This document shows, piece by piece, positions 1-6,215 of a stretch of 8,789 nucleotides of DNA. The position numbers were made by a program, and so were the translations under genes. The notes beneath the pieces are model-generated. The model was not told the DNA's origin, ran no database searches, and was given only the letters and a program-made list of their open reading frames with translations. The stretch's first letter is position 1, and each line of letters opens with the position of its first letter. This DNA comes from CAZVRZ01 sp964629965 (GTDB taxonomy: Bacteria; Chloroflexota; Anaerolineae; Anaerolineales; UBA4823), in the NCBI GenBank assembly GCA_964629965.1, contig CAZVRZ010000196.1, forward strand, positions 1 to 8,789, given 5' to 3'.

Positions 1-876
1 AGATGGTTATCAGGAACTCTATCATCCTTTTTGCACTATTGTTGGAAGCGTGATGAGGCCTCCATTGCCCAATATCTTACAAATCTTCTGGTTTACATGA
101 ATCCTCTTCTCTCACCTTTGTGGGCAATTGGGCTTTACCGCATCTTTCGCCGCTTGGATGGCGCGAATTATACCTTCTTGGGTCTGCTGTTCCTATTCAC
201 ACTGGTGCTGATGTTCGTTTTGCATGCCTCGGCTCGGATGCTCGCGGAGCTTTTCATACCGCTTCTTGCGGCCGGCTCAGTGTTTGTGGAAGAGAAATTG
301 GCAGGGATACGGTGGGAAAAAGCGATGAGGGCTGTCATTACGGTTTACCTGCTGGCCGGGGGTATTCTTGTCGCTCCTTACTCCCTGCCCATCATTTCGC
401 CGGATCTCTTGTCTGCCTTTGCAAATAATTCCTATCTGCCTATCAAAGAATTTAATGGCGCCGGTTCACAATACCCGGAGCTGCTCTCTGGCCGGCTTGG
501 GTGGGATGAGCTGGTGCAGGAAGTGGCCGGAGTGTATATCGAACTTCCTCCGGAAGACCGCGCTGTAGCGGGGATCTATACCGATTGGTACAAGCCTGCT
601 GGCGCGATTGATCTGTTGGGCCCTCAATACGGTCTTCCTCATGCGGTCAGTGGATTTTTGACTTATTATCTCTGGGGGCCGGGCTATTCCTGGGATGTTA
701 TGATCATTGTCACCAATAAAACGAATGATCTGGCTTTCTTTTTTGACGAATGTGAACTGAAGGCGACTGTTCAACACGAATATGACCCGCCGCTCGGCTA
801 CCCCTATATCTATGTGTGCAGAAAACCAAAAGTTTCTCCTGATCTCATCTGGTCCAGCATGAAGTCTTACCGCTAG
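1..876 (+). CDS. GT39-type membrane glycosyltransferase, C-terminal part (5' end outside window)
   Basis: The reading frame is open from base 1, so the gene starts upstream of the window; the TTG at 31 is internal. Counting residues from base 1, hydrophobic segments lie at about 26-49, 57-76, 81-97 and 109-131. They are followed by a soluble domain of roughly 150 residues. That tail has the pattern I associate with Chloroflexota GT39/PMT_2-like proteins: a GW-(D/E)-ELV...VAGVY block, LPPEDRA, a GAIDLLGPQYGLPHAVSG block and a late YIYVCRKPK. These proteins are thought to transfer a sugar from a lipid-linked donor at the outer face of the membrane. The catalytic acidic residues of this fold lie in the missing N-terminus, so activity cannot be judged. 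The stop is TAG at 874-876, and no canonical terminator follows. Family assignment is fairly sure; substrate is unknown. Confidence 0.8.
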   Translation, partial: RWLSGTLSSFLHYCWKRDEASIAQYLTNLLVYMNPLLSPLWAIGLYRIFRRLDGANYTFLGLLFLFTLVLMFVLHASARMLAELFIPLLAAGSVFVEEKLAGIRWEKAMRAVITVYLLAGGILVAPYSLPIISPDLLSAFANNSYLPIKEFNGAGSQYPELLSGRLGWDELVQEVAGVYIELPPEDRAVAGIYTDWYKPAGAIDLLGPQYGLPHAVSGFLTYYLWGPGYSWDVMIIVTNKTNDLAFFFDECELKATVQHEYDPPLGYPYIYVCRKPKVSPDLIWSSMKSYR

Positions 877-978
877 GTCTAAAGACTGGGCCGGATAAAC
901 GCTAAGTTCTCGTATATCCCTGGCCTGACTGAACTGGCAGGTATGCGAGCCTGGGATAAAAAAACGAAACAAATCTGC

Positions 979-1008
979 TTGTGCAAATCGCGAGAACTAT
1001 CATAAAAT
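979..1008 (+). promoter_or_regulatory. Weak candidate promoter that would start at the lipoprotein ATG
   Basis: TTGTGC (979-984) is followed after 18 bases by TAAAAT (1003-1008, five of six consensus bases). Transcription would begin near 1015, which is the A of the lipoprotein ATG. The -35 box is poor. The call gains some weight because the gene has no clear ribosome binding site and two better promoters in this window have the same spacing to their start codons. Confidence 0.25.
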
Positions 1009-1014
1009 TAGAGC

Positions 1015-1137
1015 ATGTTGCGTCATATCCTTCTGATCAACTTGTATTTATTGATTCTGGTGTTCCTCGTAGGCTGCGCAGCGGGAAGGAAGGTGTCGGC
1101 GCAGCAGATAACCATACTAACAACGATGCCATTATGA
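1015..1137 (+). CDS. Small predicted lipoprotein (40 aa)
   Basis: This short frame encodes a textbook lipoprotein signal. It has a basic N-terminus (MLRH), a long run of Leu/Ile/Val at residues 5-18, then the lipobox LVGC with the lipidated Cys at residue 21. The mature part would be only 20 residues, beginning CAAGRK. Its TGA (1135-1137) overlaps the ATG (1134-1136) of the HEAT-repeat gene as ATGA, the usual geometry of translational coupling. No Shine-Dalgarno sequence is visible, so translation may be leaderless or weak. No homologue comes to mind. It could be a real small lipoprotein, a remnant of a longer one, or a leader peptide that couples translation to the HEAT gene. The signal peptide is strong evidence for coding; the function is unknown. 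Confidence 0.55.
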   Translation: MLRHILLINLYLLILVFLVGCAAGRKVSAQQITILTTMPL

Positions 1138-1571
1138 ATGAAATTCGAGATAAATTAAGTGGTCCTGATCGCCGTTCTATTGGACAGTCGGACCAGGTGG
1201 TTGCGCAAATACTAGCTGAGCCGAATCAGTTCGGACCAGTATTCGATGGAATGCTGAGCAATGATCCGGTAATGCGCATGAGATGTGCAGATGTGATTGA
1301 GAAAGTCACGCAGCAGCATCCCGAATACCTGATTCCATACAAAGATCGGCTGATTTATGTGATTTCCCAAATCGACCAACACGAAGTTCGCTGGCATGTC
1401 GCGCAGATGTTTCCGCGGCTTTTTCTAACTCCTGATGAACGCCGCTTGGTCGTGAAGATCTTATCTTCTTACCTGGAAGATCAGAGCAAGATTGTGAAAA
1501 CCTTATCTATGCAGGCATTGGCCGATATTGCAGAGCAGGATGCGGCGCTAAGGCCCGCTATTCTCAAGTAG
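1134..1571 (+). CDS. HEAT-repeat protein, C-terminus apparently cut by an in-frame TAG
   Basis: The ATG at 1134 fits the family, whose members begin near here with a KLSGPDRRSIG-type motif. An in-frame GTG at 981 would add 51 residues that look non-coding and that overlap the better-supported lipoprotein frame. The 145 residues are helical hairpins typical of HEAT/ARM repeats, at roughly 33-60, 70-98 and 104-135, with the conserved stretches RMRCADVIEKVT, EVRWHVAQM and ALADIAEQD. Such proteins are scaffolds for protein-protein contacts; I know of no enzymatic role. The frame meets TAG at 1569-1571, yet the next 26 codons continue the family pattern (TETGSPAM, RGRRLLVKL) to TAA at 1650-1652. 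The gene is thus either truncated, read through, or affected by a base error. It lies between the lipoprotein and the nitroreductase and is probably co-transcribed with both. Confidence 0.75.
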   Translation: MNEIRDKLSGPDRRSIGQSDQVVAQILAEPNQFGPVFDGMLSNDPVMRMRCADVIEKVTQQHPEYLIPYKDRLIYVISQIDQHEVRWHVAQMFPRLFLTPDERRLVVKILSSYLEDQSKIVKTLSMQALADIAEQDAALRPAILK

Positions 1572-1652
1572 CTTAAGTTGCTGACCGAAACGGGCAGCCC
1601 TGCTATGAAAAGTCGTGGACGGAGGCTGTTGGTAAAGCTAAATGGAGATTAA
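1569..1652 (+). other. In-frame continuation of the HEAT-repeat gene beyond TAG
   Basis: After TAG (1569-1571) the same frame runs 26 codons to TAA (1650-1652). It encodes a helical basic tail with TETGSPAMKSRGRRLL. This matches, from memory, the normal C-terminal end of related proteins, where a Gln or similar residue stands at the TAG position. A single C-to-T change, CAG to TAG, would explain it. The restored frame overlaps the nitroreductase ATG (1642) by 11 bp, as expected for tightly packed coupled genes. The base after TAG is C, a context known to favour readthrough. However, six other genes here end in TAG, which argues against general recoding of TAG. Confidence 0.65.
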
Positions 1653-2511
1653 CCCGCAGGATATCATCCGTGAGCGGTATTCGGTTCGTTCGTATCTGGC
1701 AAAGCCTATTGCAGAAGAGATGCAATCGTCTTTGCAGGCCGCGTTGACATTGCCGCAACGCTGCCCGCTTGGATCGAAGATTCGCTTCAACTTGATAGCT
1801 GCTACTGGAGATGATCGCGCCTCTCTGCGCGGCCTGGGCACCTACGGCTTTATCAAGAATCCGGCCGGGTTCATCATCGGAGCTGTCGAAGCAGCCGATC
1901 ATGCCCTCGAAGATTTCGGTTATATGATGGAAAAGGCCATCCTCGAAGCCACAGCCCTTGGCCTCGGCACTTGTTGGCTGGGTGGATCATTTACCCAGAG
2001 CAGTTTTGCTGCAAAAATTGGCAAGCGTGCGAACGAAATCATCCCTGCTGTGGCCTCCACCGGTTATGCCGCCCCGGAAGCCCGAGCAAGGGACTTGCTG
2101 CGTCGCCAGGCGCGTTCGGATACACGCCTGCCCTGGGAAGCGCTGTTCTTCGATGGTTCTTTCCGCAAACCACTTGCCAGCTCTGCCCAGGCCGGCGAAT
2201 ATACCCCCGCTCTTGAAATGGTGCGCCTGGCCCCCTCGGCATCTAATAAACAACCTTGGCGCATCATTAAAGATGGTCATTACTGGCATTTTTACTGCCA
2301 GCGCACACCGGGTTACGGTCAAGGAAATTGGTATTTCACTCTGCTGCGTCTGGCAGATTTGCAACGGCTCGATGTAGGTATTGCCATGTGCCACTTCGCC
2401 CTGACCGCCCAGCAGCTTGGCTTGCTGGGCGACTGGGCAGTATCCGATCCTGGTCTGGAGCCACTGAACGACAAAACGCTATACATCGCCACTTGGAGTA
2501 GTGAAGGATAG
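1642..2511 (+). CDS. Nitroreductase-family flavoprotein (TM1586-like, two fused lobes)
   Basis: The 289 residues match the putative TM nitroreductase group, in which two nitroreductase-like lobes are fused in one chain. The N-terminal lobe carries the FMN phosphate-binding motif RYSVRSY (residues 12-18) and GLGTCWLGG (107-115). The C-terminal lobe repeats the theme with APSASNKQPWR (197-207), the classic nitroreductase segment, and RLDVGIAMCHF (242-252). Members bind FMN and reduce substrates with NAD(P)H; the natural substrate is unknown. GGAGG at 1621-1625 is a possible ribosome site but sits 16 bases from the ATG, so coupling to translation of the preceding HEAT frame may matter. No kinship with the rhamnose genes downstream is evident. 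The next gene is 285 bp away. Family placement is confident. Confidence 0.88.
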   Translation: MEINPQDIIRERYSVRSYLAKPIAEEMQSSLQAALTLPQRCPLGSKIRFNLIAATGDDRASLRGLGTYGFIKNPAGFIIGAVEAADHALEDFGYMMEKAILEATALGLGTCWLGGSFTQSSFAAKIGKRANEIIPAVASTGYAAPEARARDLLRRQARSDTRLPWEALFFDGSFRKPLASSAQAGEYTPALEMVRLAPSASNKQPWRIIKDGHYWHFYCQRTPGYGQGNWYFTLLRLADLQRLDVGIAMCHFALTAQQLGLLGDWAVSDPGLEPLNDKTLYIATWSSEG

Positions 2512-2624
2512 GTTCCATCTTGCCACAACCTGGGCTTTGATAAAAATTTCGTATATCAATTTCCCCAAGCAAACCGCTGAAAGTGTTTATAATGAATTGG
2601 CAGTCAAAACAGCGCTTTTCTCCA

Positions 2625-2676
2625 GTGATTGGCCGCCTAAACATATGACATTGTATAGATAAGTTCGACCAATCAC
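2625..2676. repeat. 8-bp inverted repeat, possible operator half-sites
   Basis: GTGATTGG (2625-2632) and its exact complement CCAATCAC (2669-2676) are separated by 36 bases. The right half lies where the -35 element of the extended -10 promoter (2688-2696) would be. A dimeric repressor or activator bound there would control rhaA. Centre-to-centre distance is 44 bp, about four helical turns, so both halves face the same side of the DNA. Operator function is inferred only. Confidence 0.4.
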
Positions 2677-2687
2677 AGCAGGACAAG

Positions 2688-2696
2688 TGGTATGAT
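2688..2696 (+). promoter_or_regulatory. Candidate extended -10 promoter for rhaA
   Basis: TGG-TATGAT gives the TGn extension (2688-2690) plus a -10 box with five of six consensus bases (2691-2696). No good -35 is present, which is tolerated in extended -10 promoters and common when an activator is needed. Transcription would start near 2703, leaving a leader of about 94 nt. Confidence 0.4.
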
Positions 2697-2784
2697 GTGT
2701 TTGTAAAGTTAGTGTTTATGGGAATTGAGTGCAGATGAAATCCGCTCGATCTGTAAATTTCGTTTTTATGCACTATAAATTTTG

Positions 2785-2793
2785 AGAGGTGAT
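2785..2793 (+). promoter_or_regulatory. Strong ribosome binding site that fixes the rhaA start
   Basis: AGAGGTGAT closely complements the 16S rRNA 3' end. Its AGAGG core ends 7 nt before ATG 2797. This rules out the in-frame TTG at 2782, which lies upstream of the site. Confidence 0.85.
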
Positions 2794-2796
2794 GAT

Positions 2797-4062
2797 ATGA
2801 AACAGCTAACTGAATCAACGATCCAATCATCTTATGAGATTGCTAAGGAACGTTACGCCTCTCTTGGCGTGGACACTGATGCGGTCATCAAACAGCTTGA
2901 GACAGTTGCTATCTCACTGCATTGTTGGCAAGGAGATGATGTGGGTGGCTTCGAAAACCCCGGTGGCGAGCTGACCGGCGGGATCGCGGCTACCGGCAAT
3001 TACCCGGGCAAGGCTCGCACAGCTGATGAACTGCGTCGTGACCTGGATGTGGTTTATCGCCTGCTGCCTGGTTCGCACCGGTTAAGCTTACACGCTATTT
3101 ACCTGGAAGCAGATAAAAAGATTGAGCGCAATGCCATTGAGCCGCAGCATTTCTCCGGTTGGGTAGATTGGGCGAAAGCCAATGGTCACGGCCTCGATTT
3201 CAATCCCACCTGCTTCTCACATCCCCTAGCGGCCGATGGATTCACTCTCGCTCATCATGACCCTTCCATTCGCCAATTCTGGATCGAACACTGCATTGCT
3301 TGCAGGAAAATTGGCGATTATTTTGGACGTGAGCTCGGCGTCAAAGCCGTAACCAACATCTGGATACCGGATGGTTATAAGGATACTCCTGCCGACCGGA
3401 CTGCTCCCCGTCGGCGGCTGCTAGAAGCGCTTGATCAGATCTTGGCTGAAAAACTATCTCATAATCTGGATGCGATCGAGCCGAAGTTGTTTGGCATTGG
3501 TTCAGAAAGTTATGTTGTCGGTTCGATGGAGTTTTATACCGCTTATGCTGTGAGCCGGAAGGTGTTGTTGACCCTGGATAGCGGGCATTTCCATCCGACC
3601 GAGACGATTTCGGATAAGATATCATCCCTGCTGCTTTACCTGGATGAGTTGCTATTGCATGTCAGTCGCGGTGTCCGCTGGGACAGCGATCATGTCGTGA
3701 CATTCAACGATGAGCTGCAAGCGATAGCCCAAGAGATCGTGCGCGCCAATGCTCTCGACCGGGTTCACATTGGGTTAGATTACTTCGATGCGAGTATCAA
3801 CAGGTTGGCAGCCTGGGCCATCGGGACGCGCAATACCTTGCGAGCACTATTGAATGCTCTTTTAGAGCCGCGCCAGATATTGAGGCAGTTCGAGTCTGAA
3901 GGAGATTTCTCCAGCCGGTTGGCACTGCAGGAAGAGTTGAAGTCCATGCCGGCCGGTGCTGTCTGGGATCATTATTGCCAGGCAAAGGATGCGCCCGTAG
4001 GTATGGAGTTCATGGATACCATCCGGGCTTATGAGAAAAAAGAGCTTTCAAAGCGGATTTGA
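2797..4062 (+). CDS. rhaA: L-rhamnose isomerase
   Basis: The enzyme (EC 5.3.1.14) interconverts L-rhamnose and L-rhamnulose, the first step of rhamnose catabolism in the cytoplasm. The 421-residue product matches E. coli RhaA (about 419 residues) from end to end as I recall it. Shared blocks include LHCWQGDDVGGFENP (41-55), ATGNYPGKAR (65-74), GLDFNPTCFSHPLAADGFT (132-150), NIWIPDG (187-193), FGIGSESY (232-239) and GLDYFDASINR (326-336). Metal-binding residues are in place: His264 in GHFHP and Asp296/Asp298 in RWDSDHV, two positions beyond their E. coli counterparts. The gene has its own ribosome site and upstream region. It ends in TGA (4060-4062), embedded in the -35 box of the next promoter. 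No rhamnulokinase or rhamnose mutarotase gene lies beside it here. Identification is very secure. Confidence 0.97.
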   Translation: MKQLTESTIQSSYEIAKERYASLGVDTDAVIKQLETVAISLHCWQGDDVGGFENPGGELTGGIAATGNYPGKARTADELRRDLDVVYRLLPGSHRLSLHAIYLEADKKIERNAIEPQHFSGWVDWAKANGHGLDFNPTCFSHPLAADGFTLAHHDPSIRQFWIEHCIACRKIGDYFGRELGVKAVTNIWIPDGYKDTPADRTAPRRRLLEALDQILAEKLSHNLDAIEPKLFGIGSESYVVGSMEFYTAYAVSRKVLLTLDSGHFHPTETISDKISSLLLYLDELLLHVSRGVRWDSDHVVTFNDELQAIAQEIVRANALDRVHIGLDYFDASINRLAAWAIGTRNTLRALLNALLEPRQILRQFESEGDFSSRLALQEELKSMPAGAVWDHYCQAKDAPVGMEFMDTIRAYEKKELSKRI

Positions 4063-4086
4063 CACTTTGGGCATCACATGTATAAA
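4059..4086 (+). promoter_or_regulatory. Near-consensus promoter across the rhaA stop codon
   Basis: TTGACA (4059-4064), a perfect -35 box, contains the rhaA TGA. It is followed after 16 bases by TATAAA (4081-4086). Transcription should start near 4093, only about 7 nt before the ATG of the MoaD-like gene at 4100, leaving no room for a ribosome binding site. It makes the MoaD-like, oxidoreductase and aldolase genes a separate transcription unit, though readthrough from rhaA remains possible. Confidence 0.6.
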
Positions 4087-4099
4087 TGGATAAATCACT

Positions 4100-4357
4100 A
4101 TGCCTCTCGTGAAGTTGTTTGCTAACCTGCGCAAGGTGGCAGGCTTGAAAGAAATTCTCGTAGTGGGAACAAGCCTGGGTGAGGTTCTGCCTGAATTGGT
4201 CAAACAGAAACCAGAACTGGCGCCTTATTTGACCGAGAACGGGAAAATTCGCCCGTATGTGATCATCACCATTAACGGGTTAACAACGACAGATGAGAAT
4301 GCTTTGCTAACGGAGCAGGATGAAATCGGTATTTTCCCGCCTATTGCGGGTGGGTAG
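4100..4357 (+). CDS. MoaD/ThiS-family sulfur carrier protein
   Basis: The 85-residue product has the ubiquitin-like sulfur-carrier pattern. It opens with beta-strand VKLFANLRKVAG (4-15), has a central helix (SLGEVLPELV, 25-34) and ends EIGIFPPIAGG. The terminal Gly-Gly is the mark of the family: an E1-like enzyme (MoeB/ThiF type) adenylates it, and it is then charged with a thiocarboxylate. MoaD supplies the dithiolene sulfurs of molybdopterin or tungstopterin; ThiS serves thiamin synthesis. Being just before a tungstopterin enzyme, a MoaD-like role in maturing that enzyme's cofactor is likely. No E1 partner or MoaE is in the window. There is no good Shine-Dalgarno, in keeping with a very short leader. 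Stop is TAG. Confidence 0.88.
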   Translation: MPLVKLFANLRKVAGLKEILVVGTSLGEVLPELVKQKPELAPYLTENGKIRPYVIITINGLTTTDENALLTEQDEIGIFPPIAGG

Positions 4358-4402
4358 TTCTTTCAATGACCCGGTTGGGTAGAATGAATTCGGGTGAGAA
4401 TC

Positions 4403-4407
4403 AGGAG
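4403..4407 (+). promoter_or_regulatory. Ribosome binding site deciding the oxidoreductase start
   Basis: AGGAG lies 2 nt before the ATG at 4410 and 5 nt before the ATG at 4413. The two codons are adjacent and in frame. Normal spacing favours 4413, removing one Met from the protein. Confidence 0.6.
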
Positions 4408-4412
4408 AAATG

Positions 4413-6194
4413 ATGAACGGCTGGAATGGCAAGATATTAGAAATTGACCTGGCGGGATTGTCTTACAAAACTTTTCCTCTTAATATGAAAATGGCGCACC
4501 AGTTCATCGGCGGGCGCGGACTTGGAGCCCGGCTGCTCTGGGATTTGGTCGGTCCAGAGGTTGATCCGCTCAGCCCGGAAAATGTGCTTATCTTTACCAA
4601 CGGCCCGCTCACTGGCACGGGCTCCCAGACCAGCAATCGCTTTTCGGTCTCCACGAAAAGCCCGCTCACCGGTACGGTGTTGGATGCCAATTCGGGCGGG
4701 TATTGGGGCATGCAGTTCAAAAGAACTGGCTACGATGCCCTCATTGTACGTGGCAAATCTGATAAGCCTGTCTGGATTGAGATCAAGAACGGCGAGATAA
4801 CTTTCCACGACGCCAGCGAACTGTGGGGTATGGGCGTATATTCCTTGACCGAGAAGCTGGGTCAGGATAATAACAGGCGCAATGTGCTGTGTATAGGCCC
4901 AGCGGGAGAGAATCTATGCCGGATTGCTGCCATCATGAATGATCGGGATCGGGCGCTGGCCCGGGGCGGTGTAGGCGCAGTGATGGGCTCGAAAAACCTG
5001 AAAGCGATTGTTGTGGAAGGCAAAGAGCGCCCGGAGATCGATGATAAGGAACGCTTTAAGTTCCTGCTTTACGAAACGCGCAAATTGCTGGCGGCTAGTC
5101 CGCTCACCAGCCAGGCGCTGCCCGAATTTGGCACCGTGGTGCTGATGAATATTATGAATAATGTTGGCGCACTTGCCACCCGTAACCACCAGCAAACGCA
5201 GTTTGAAGGCGCTGAGGCTATTTCTGGCGAAACACTGACTGAAAAATATCTTGTCAAGAACGCTGCTTGTTGGGCTTGCCCGATCGGCTGCACCCGCGTC
5301 AGTAAAACGGAAAAGGTAGAGGGCGAAGGGCCTGAGTTTGAAACTACCTGGGCATTCGGCGCACAATGCGGCGTAGATGATCTGGCCGCCATCATCGAAG
5401 TGAATGCCCTGTGCAATAACCTGGGACTGGATACGATCTCCGCTGGATCAACCATAGCCTGTGCCATGGAGTTGAGCGAAAAGGGCTACCTGGACTCTGA
5501 CCTGCGTTTTGGCCGCGCTGATCTGCTGGCTCGCTGCGTGGAAGAAATGGCCTACCGGCGAGAACTGGGTGCGGAGTTGGCGGATGGTTCGCTGCGCCTG
5601 GCCACGAAATATGGGCATCCGGAGTTGTCCATGGCCGCCAAAGGTCTGGAGATGCCCGCTTACGATCCGCGCGGCTTGCAAGGCCAGGGTTTGCTCTATG
5701 CCACCTCGAACCGCGGCGGTTGCCATATGCGTGGCAACATGATCGGGTTGGAAGTGTTGGGTTTGCCTAAGCTTATTGATCGTTTCCAGGTGCAGGGGAA
5801 AAGTAGTTTTGTCATTTTGAACCAGAACTCTAATGCCGCCATTGATTCTTTGGTGGTTTGTAAATTTACCAACATGGGTGTAGCAGATGAGTATTTTGCA
5901 CGCGTACTGAGTGCAGTAACCGGCATACCGTATGCTACCGGCGACATGATCAAGGCGGGTGAGCGCGTCTGGAATTTAGAGCGTCTTTATAACAATCGCG
6001 AGGGTTTTACTGCCAAAGATGATACCCTGCCGCCTCGCTTGCTGACAGAGGCGCCGATTGATGGCCCATCAAAGGGCTGGGTATCGCATCTGGAGCCGAT
6101 GTTGAAAGAATATTATCGTTCACGTGGTTGGGATGAGAATGGGGTGCCTGGTCCCAAAAAACTGCAAGAACTTGGATTATCCAGTTTAGTGTAG
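4413..6194 (+). CDS. Aldehyde:ferredoxin oxidoreductase (tungstopterin, 4Fe-4S)
   Basis: Enzymes of this family oxidise aldehydes to carboxylic acids in the cytoplasm and pass two electrons to ferredoxin. The 593 residues are of normal length. The N-terminal pterin-binding domain shows GGRGLGARLL (33-42), NVLIFTNGPLTGTG (57-70), a SNRFSVSTKSPLTG segment and NSGGYWG (93-99). A middle motif, NDRDRALARGGVGAVMGSKNLKAI, spans 176-199. The cluster cysteines are C286-x2-C289-x3-C293 plus C483 (in VVCKF), matching C288/C291/C295/C494 of the Pyrococcus enzyme. GLDT (338-341) and RGGCHMRG (434-441) are also typical. It sits between a MoaD-like carrier and a FucA-type aldolase, so an aldolase-derived aldehyde such as L-lactaldehyde is a reasonable substrate guess. 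Within the family the substrate class cannot be read from sequence. Start at 4413 is preferred over 4410 by ribosome-site spacing. Stop is TAG. Confidence 0.93.
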   Translation: MNGWNGKILEIDLAGLSYKTFPLNMKMAHQFIGGRGLGARLLWDLVGPEVDPLSPENVLIFTNGPLTGTGSQTSNRFSVSTKSPLTGTVLDANSGGYWGMQFKRTGYDALIVRGKSDKPVWIEIKNGEITFHDASELWGMGVYSLTEKLGQDNNRRNVLCIGPAGENLCRIAAIMNDRDRALARGGVGAVMGSKNLKAIVVEGKERPEIDDKERFKFLLYETRKLLAASPLTSQALPEFGTVVLMNIMNNVGALATRNHQQTQFEGAEAISGETLTEKYLVKNAACWACPIGCTRVSKTEKVEGEGPEFETTWAFGAQCGVDDLAAIIEVNALCNNLGLDTISAGSTIACAMELSEKGYLDSDLRFGRADLLARCVEEMAYRRELGAELADGSLRLATKYGHPELSMAAKGLEMPAYDPRGLQGQGLLYATSNRGGCHMRGNMIGLEVLGLPKLIDRFQVQGKSSFVILNQNSNAAIDSLVVCKFTNMGVADEYFARVLSAVTGIPYATGDMIKAGERVWNLERLYNNREGFTAKDDTLPPRLLTEAPIDGPSKGWVSHLEPMLKEYYRSRGWDENGVPGPKKLQELGLSSLV

Positions 6195-6215
6195 GCCGTT
6201 GCCTGAGGAGAGACC

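Larger units (their letters stand above)
2512..2796 (+). promoter_or_regulatory. Intergenic regulatory region ahead of rhaA
   Basis: This AT-rich gap has no convincing reading frame. It holds a short AT-rich inverted repeat (TTGATA 2537-2542, TATCAA 2554-2559). It also contains an isolated perfect -10 box TATAAT (2588-2593) without a good -35, an 8-bp inverted repeat at 2625-2676, and an extended -10 promoter candidate at 2688-2696. The isomerase ribosome site is at 2785-2793. The size fits a gene controlled by its sugar, but no regulator gene is present in the window. Confidence 0.5.

Noticed and set aside
915..958. Inverted repeat TATCCC-T-GGC / GCC-T-GGGATA after the glycosyltransferase gene, as a terminator
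   Set aside because: The stem has a mismatch and a 24-nt loop, and it is followed by A residues rather than T on the plus strand; no T-run suits the minus strand either.
466..972. 168-codon minus-strand frame under the glycosyltransferase tail
   Set aside because: It is antisense to a well-supported coding region, shows no domain, and is a shadow frame.
981..1133. N-terminal extension of the HEAT-repeat protein from GTG 981
   Set aside because: The 51 residues lack HEAT-like character, no ribosome site precedes the GTG, and the stretch is better explained by the lipoprotein frame.
1569..1571. TAG as a pyrrolysine or genome-wide recoded codon
   Set aside because: TAG is the ordinary stop of six other genes in the window, so general reassignment is not supported.
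2751..2779. CTGTAA-N17-TATAAA as a rhaA promoter
   Set aside because: Transcription would start inside the strong ribosome binding site and destroy it; rhaA clearly uses that site.
2336..2830. 164-codon minus-strand frame across the nitroreductase end and the rhaA leader
   Set aside because: It overlaps two solid genes, has no recognisable motif and covers the regulatory region.
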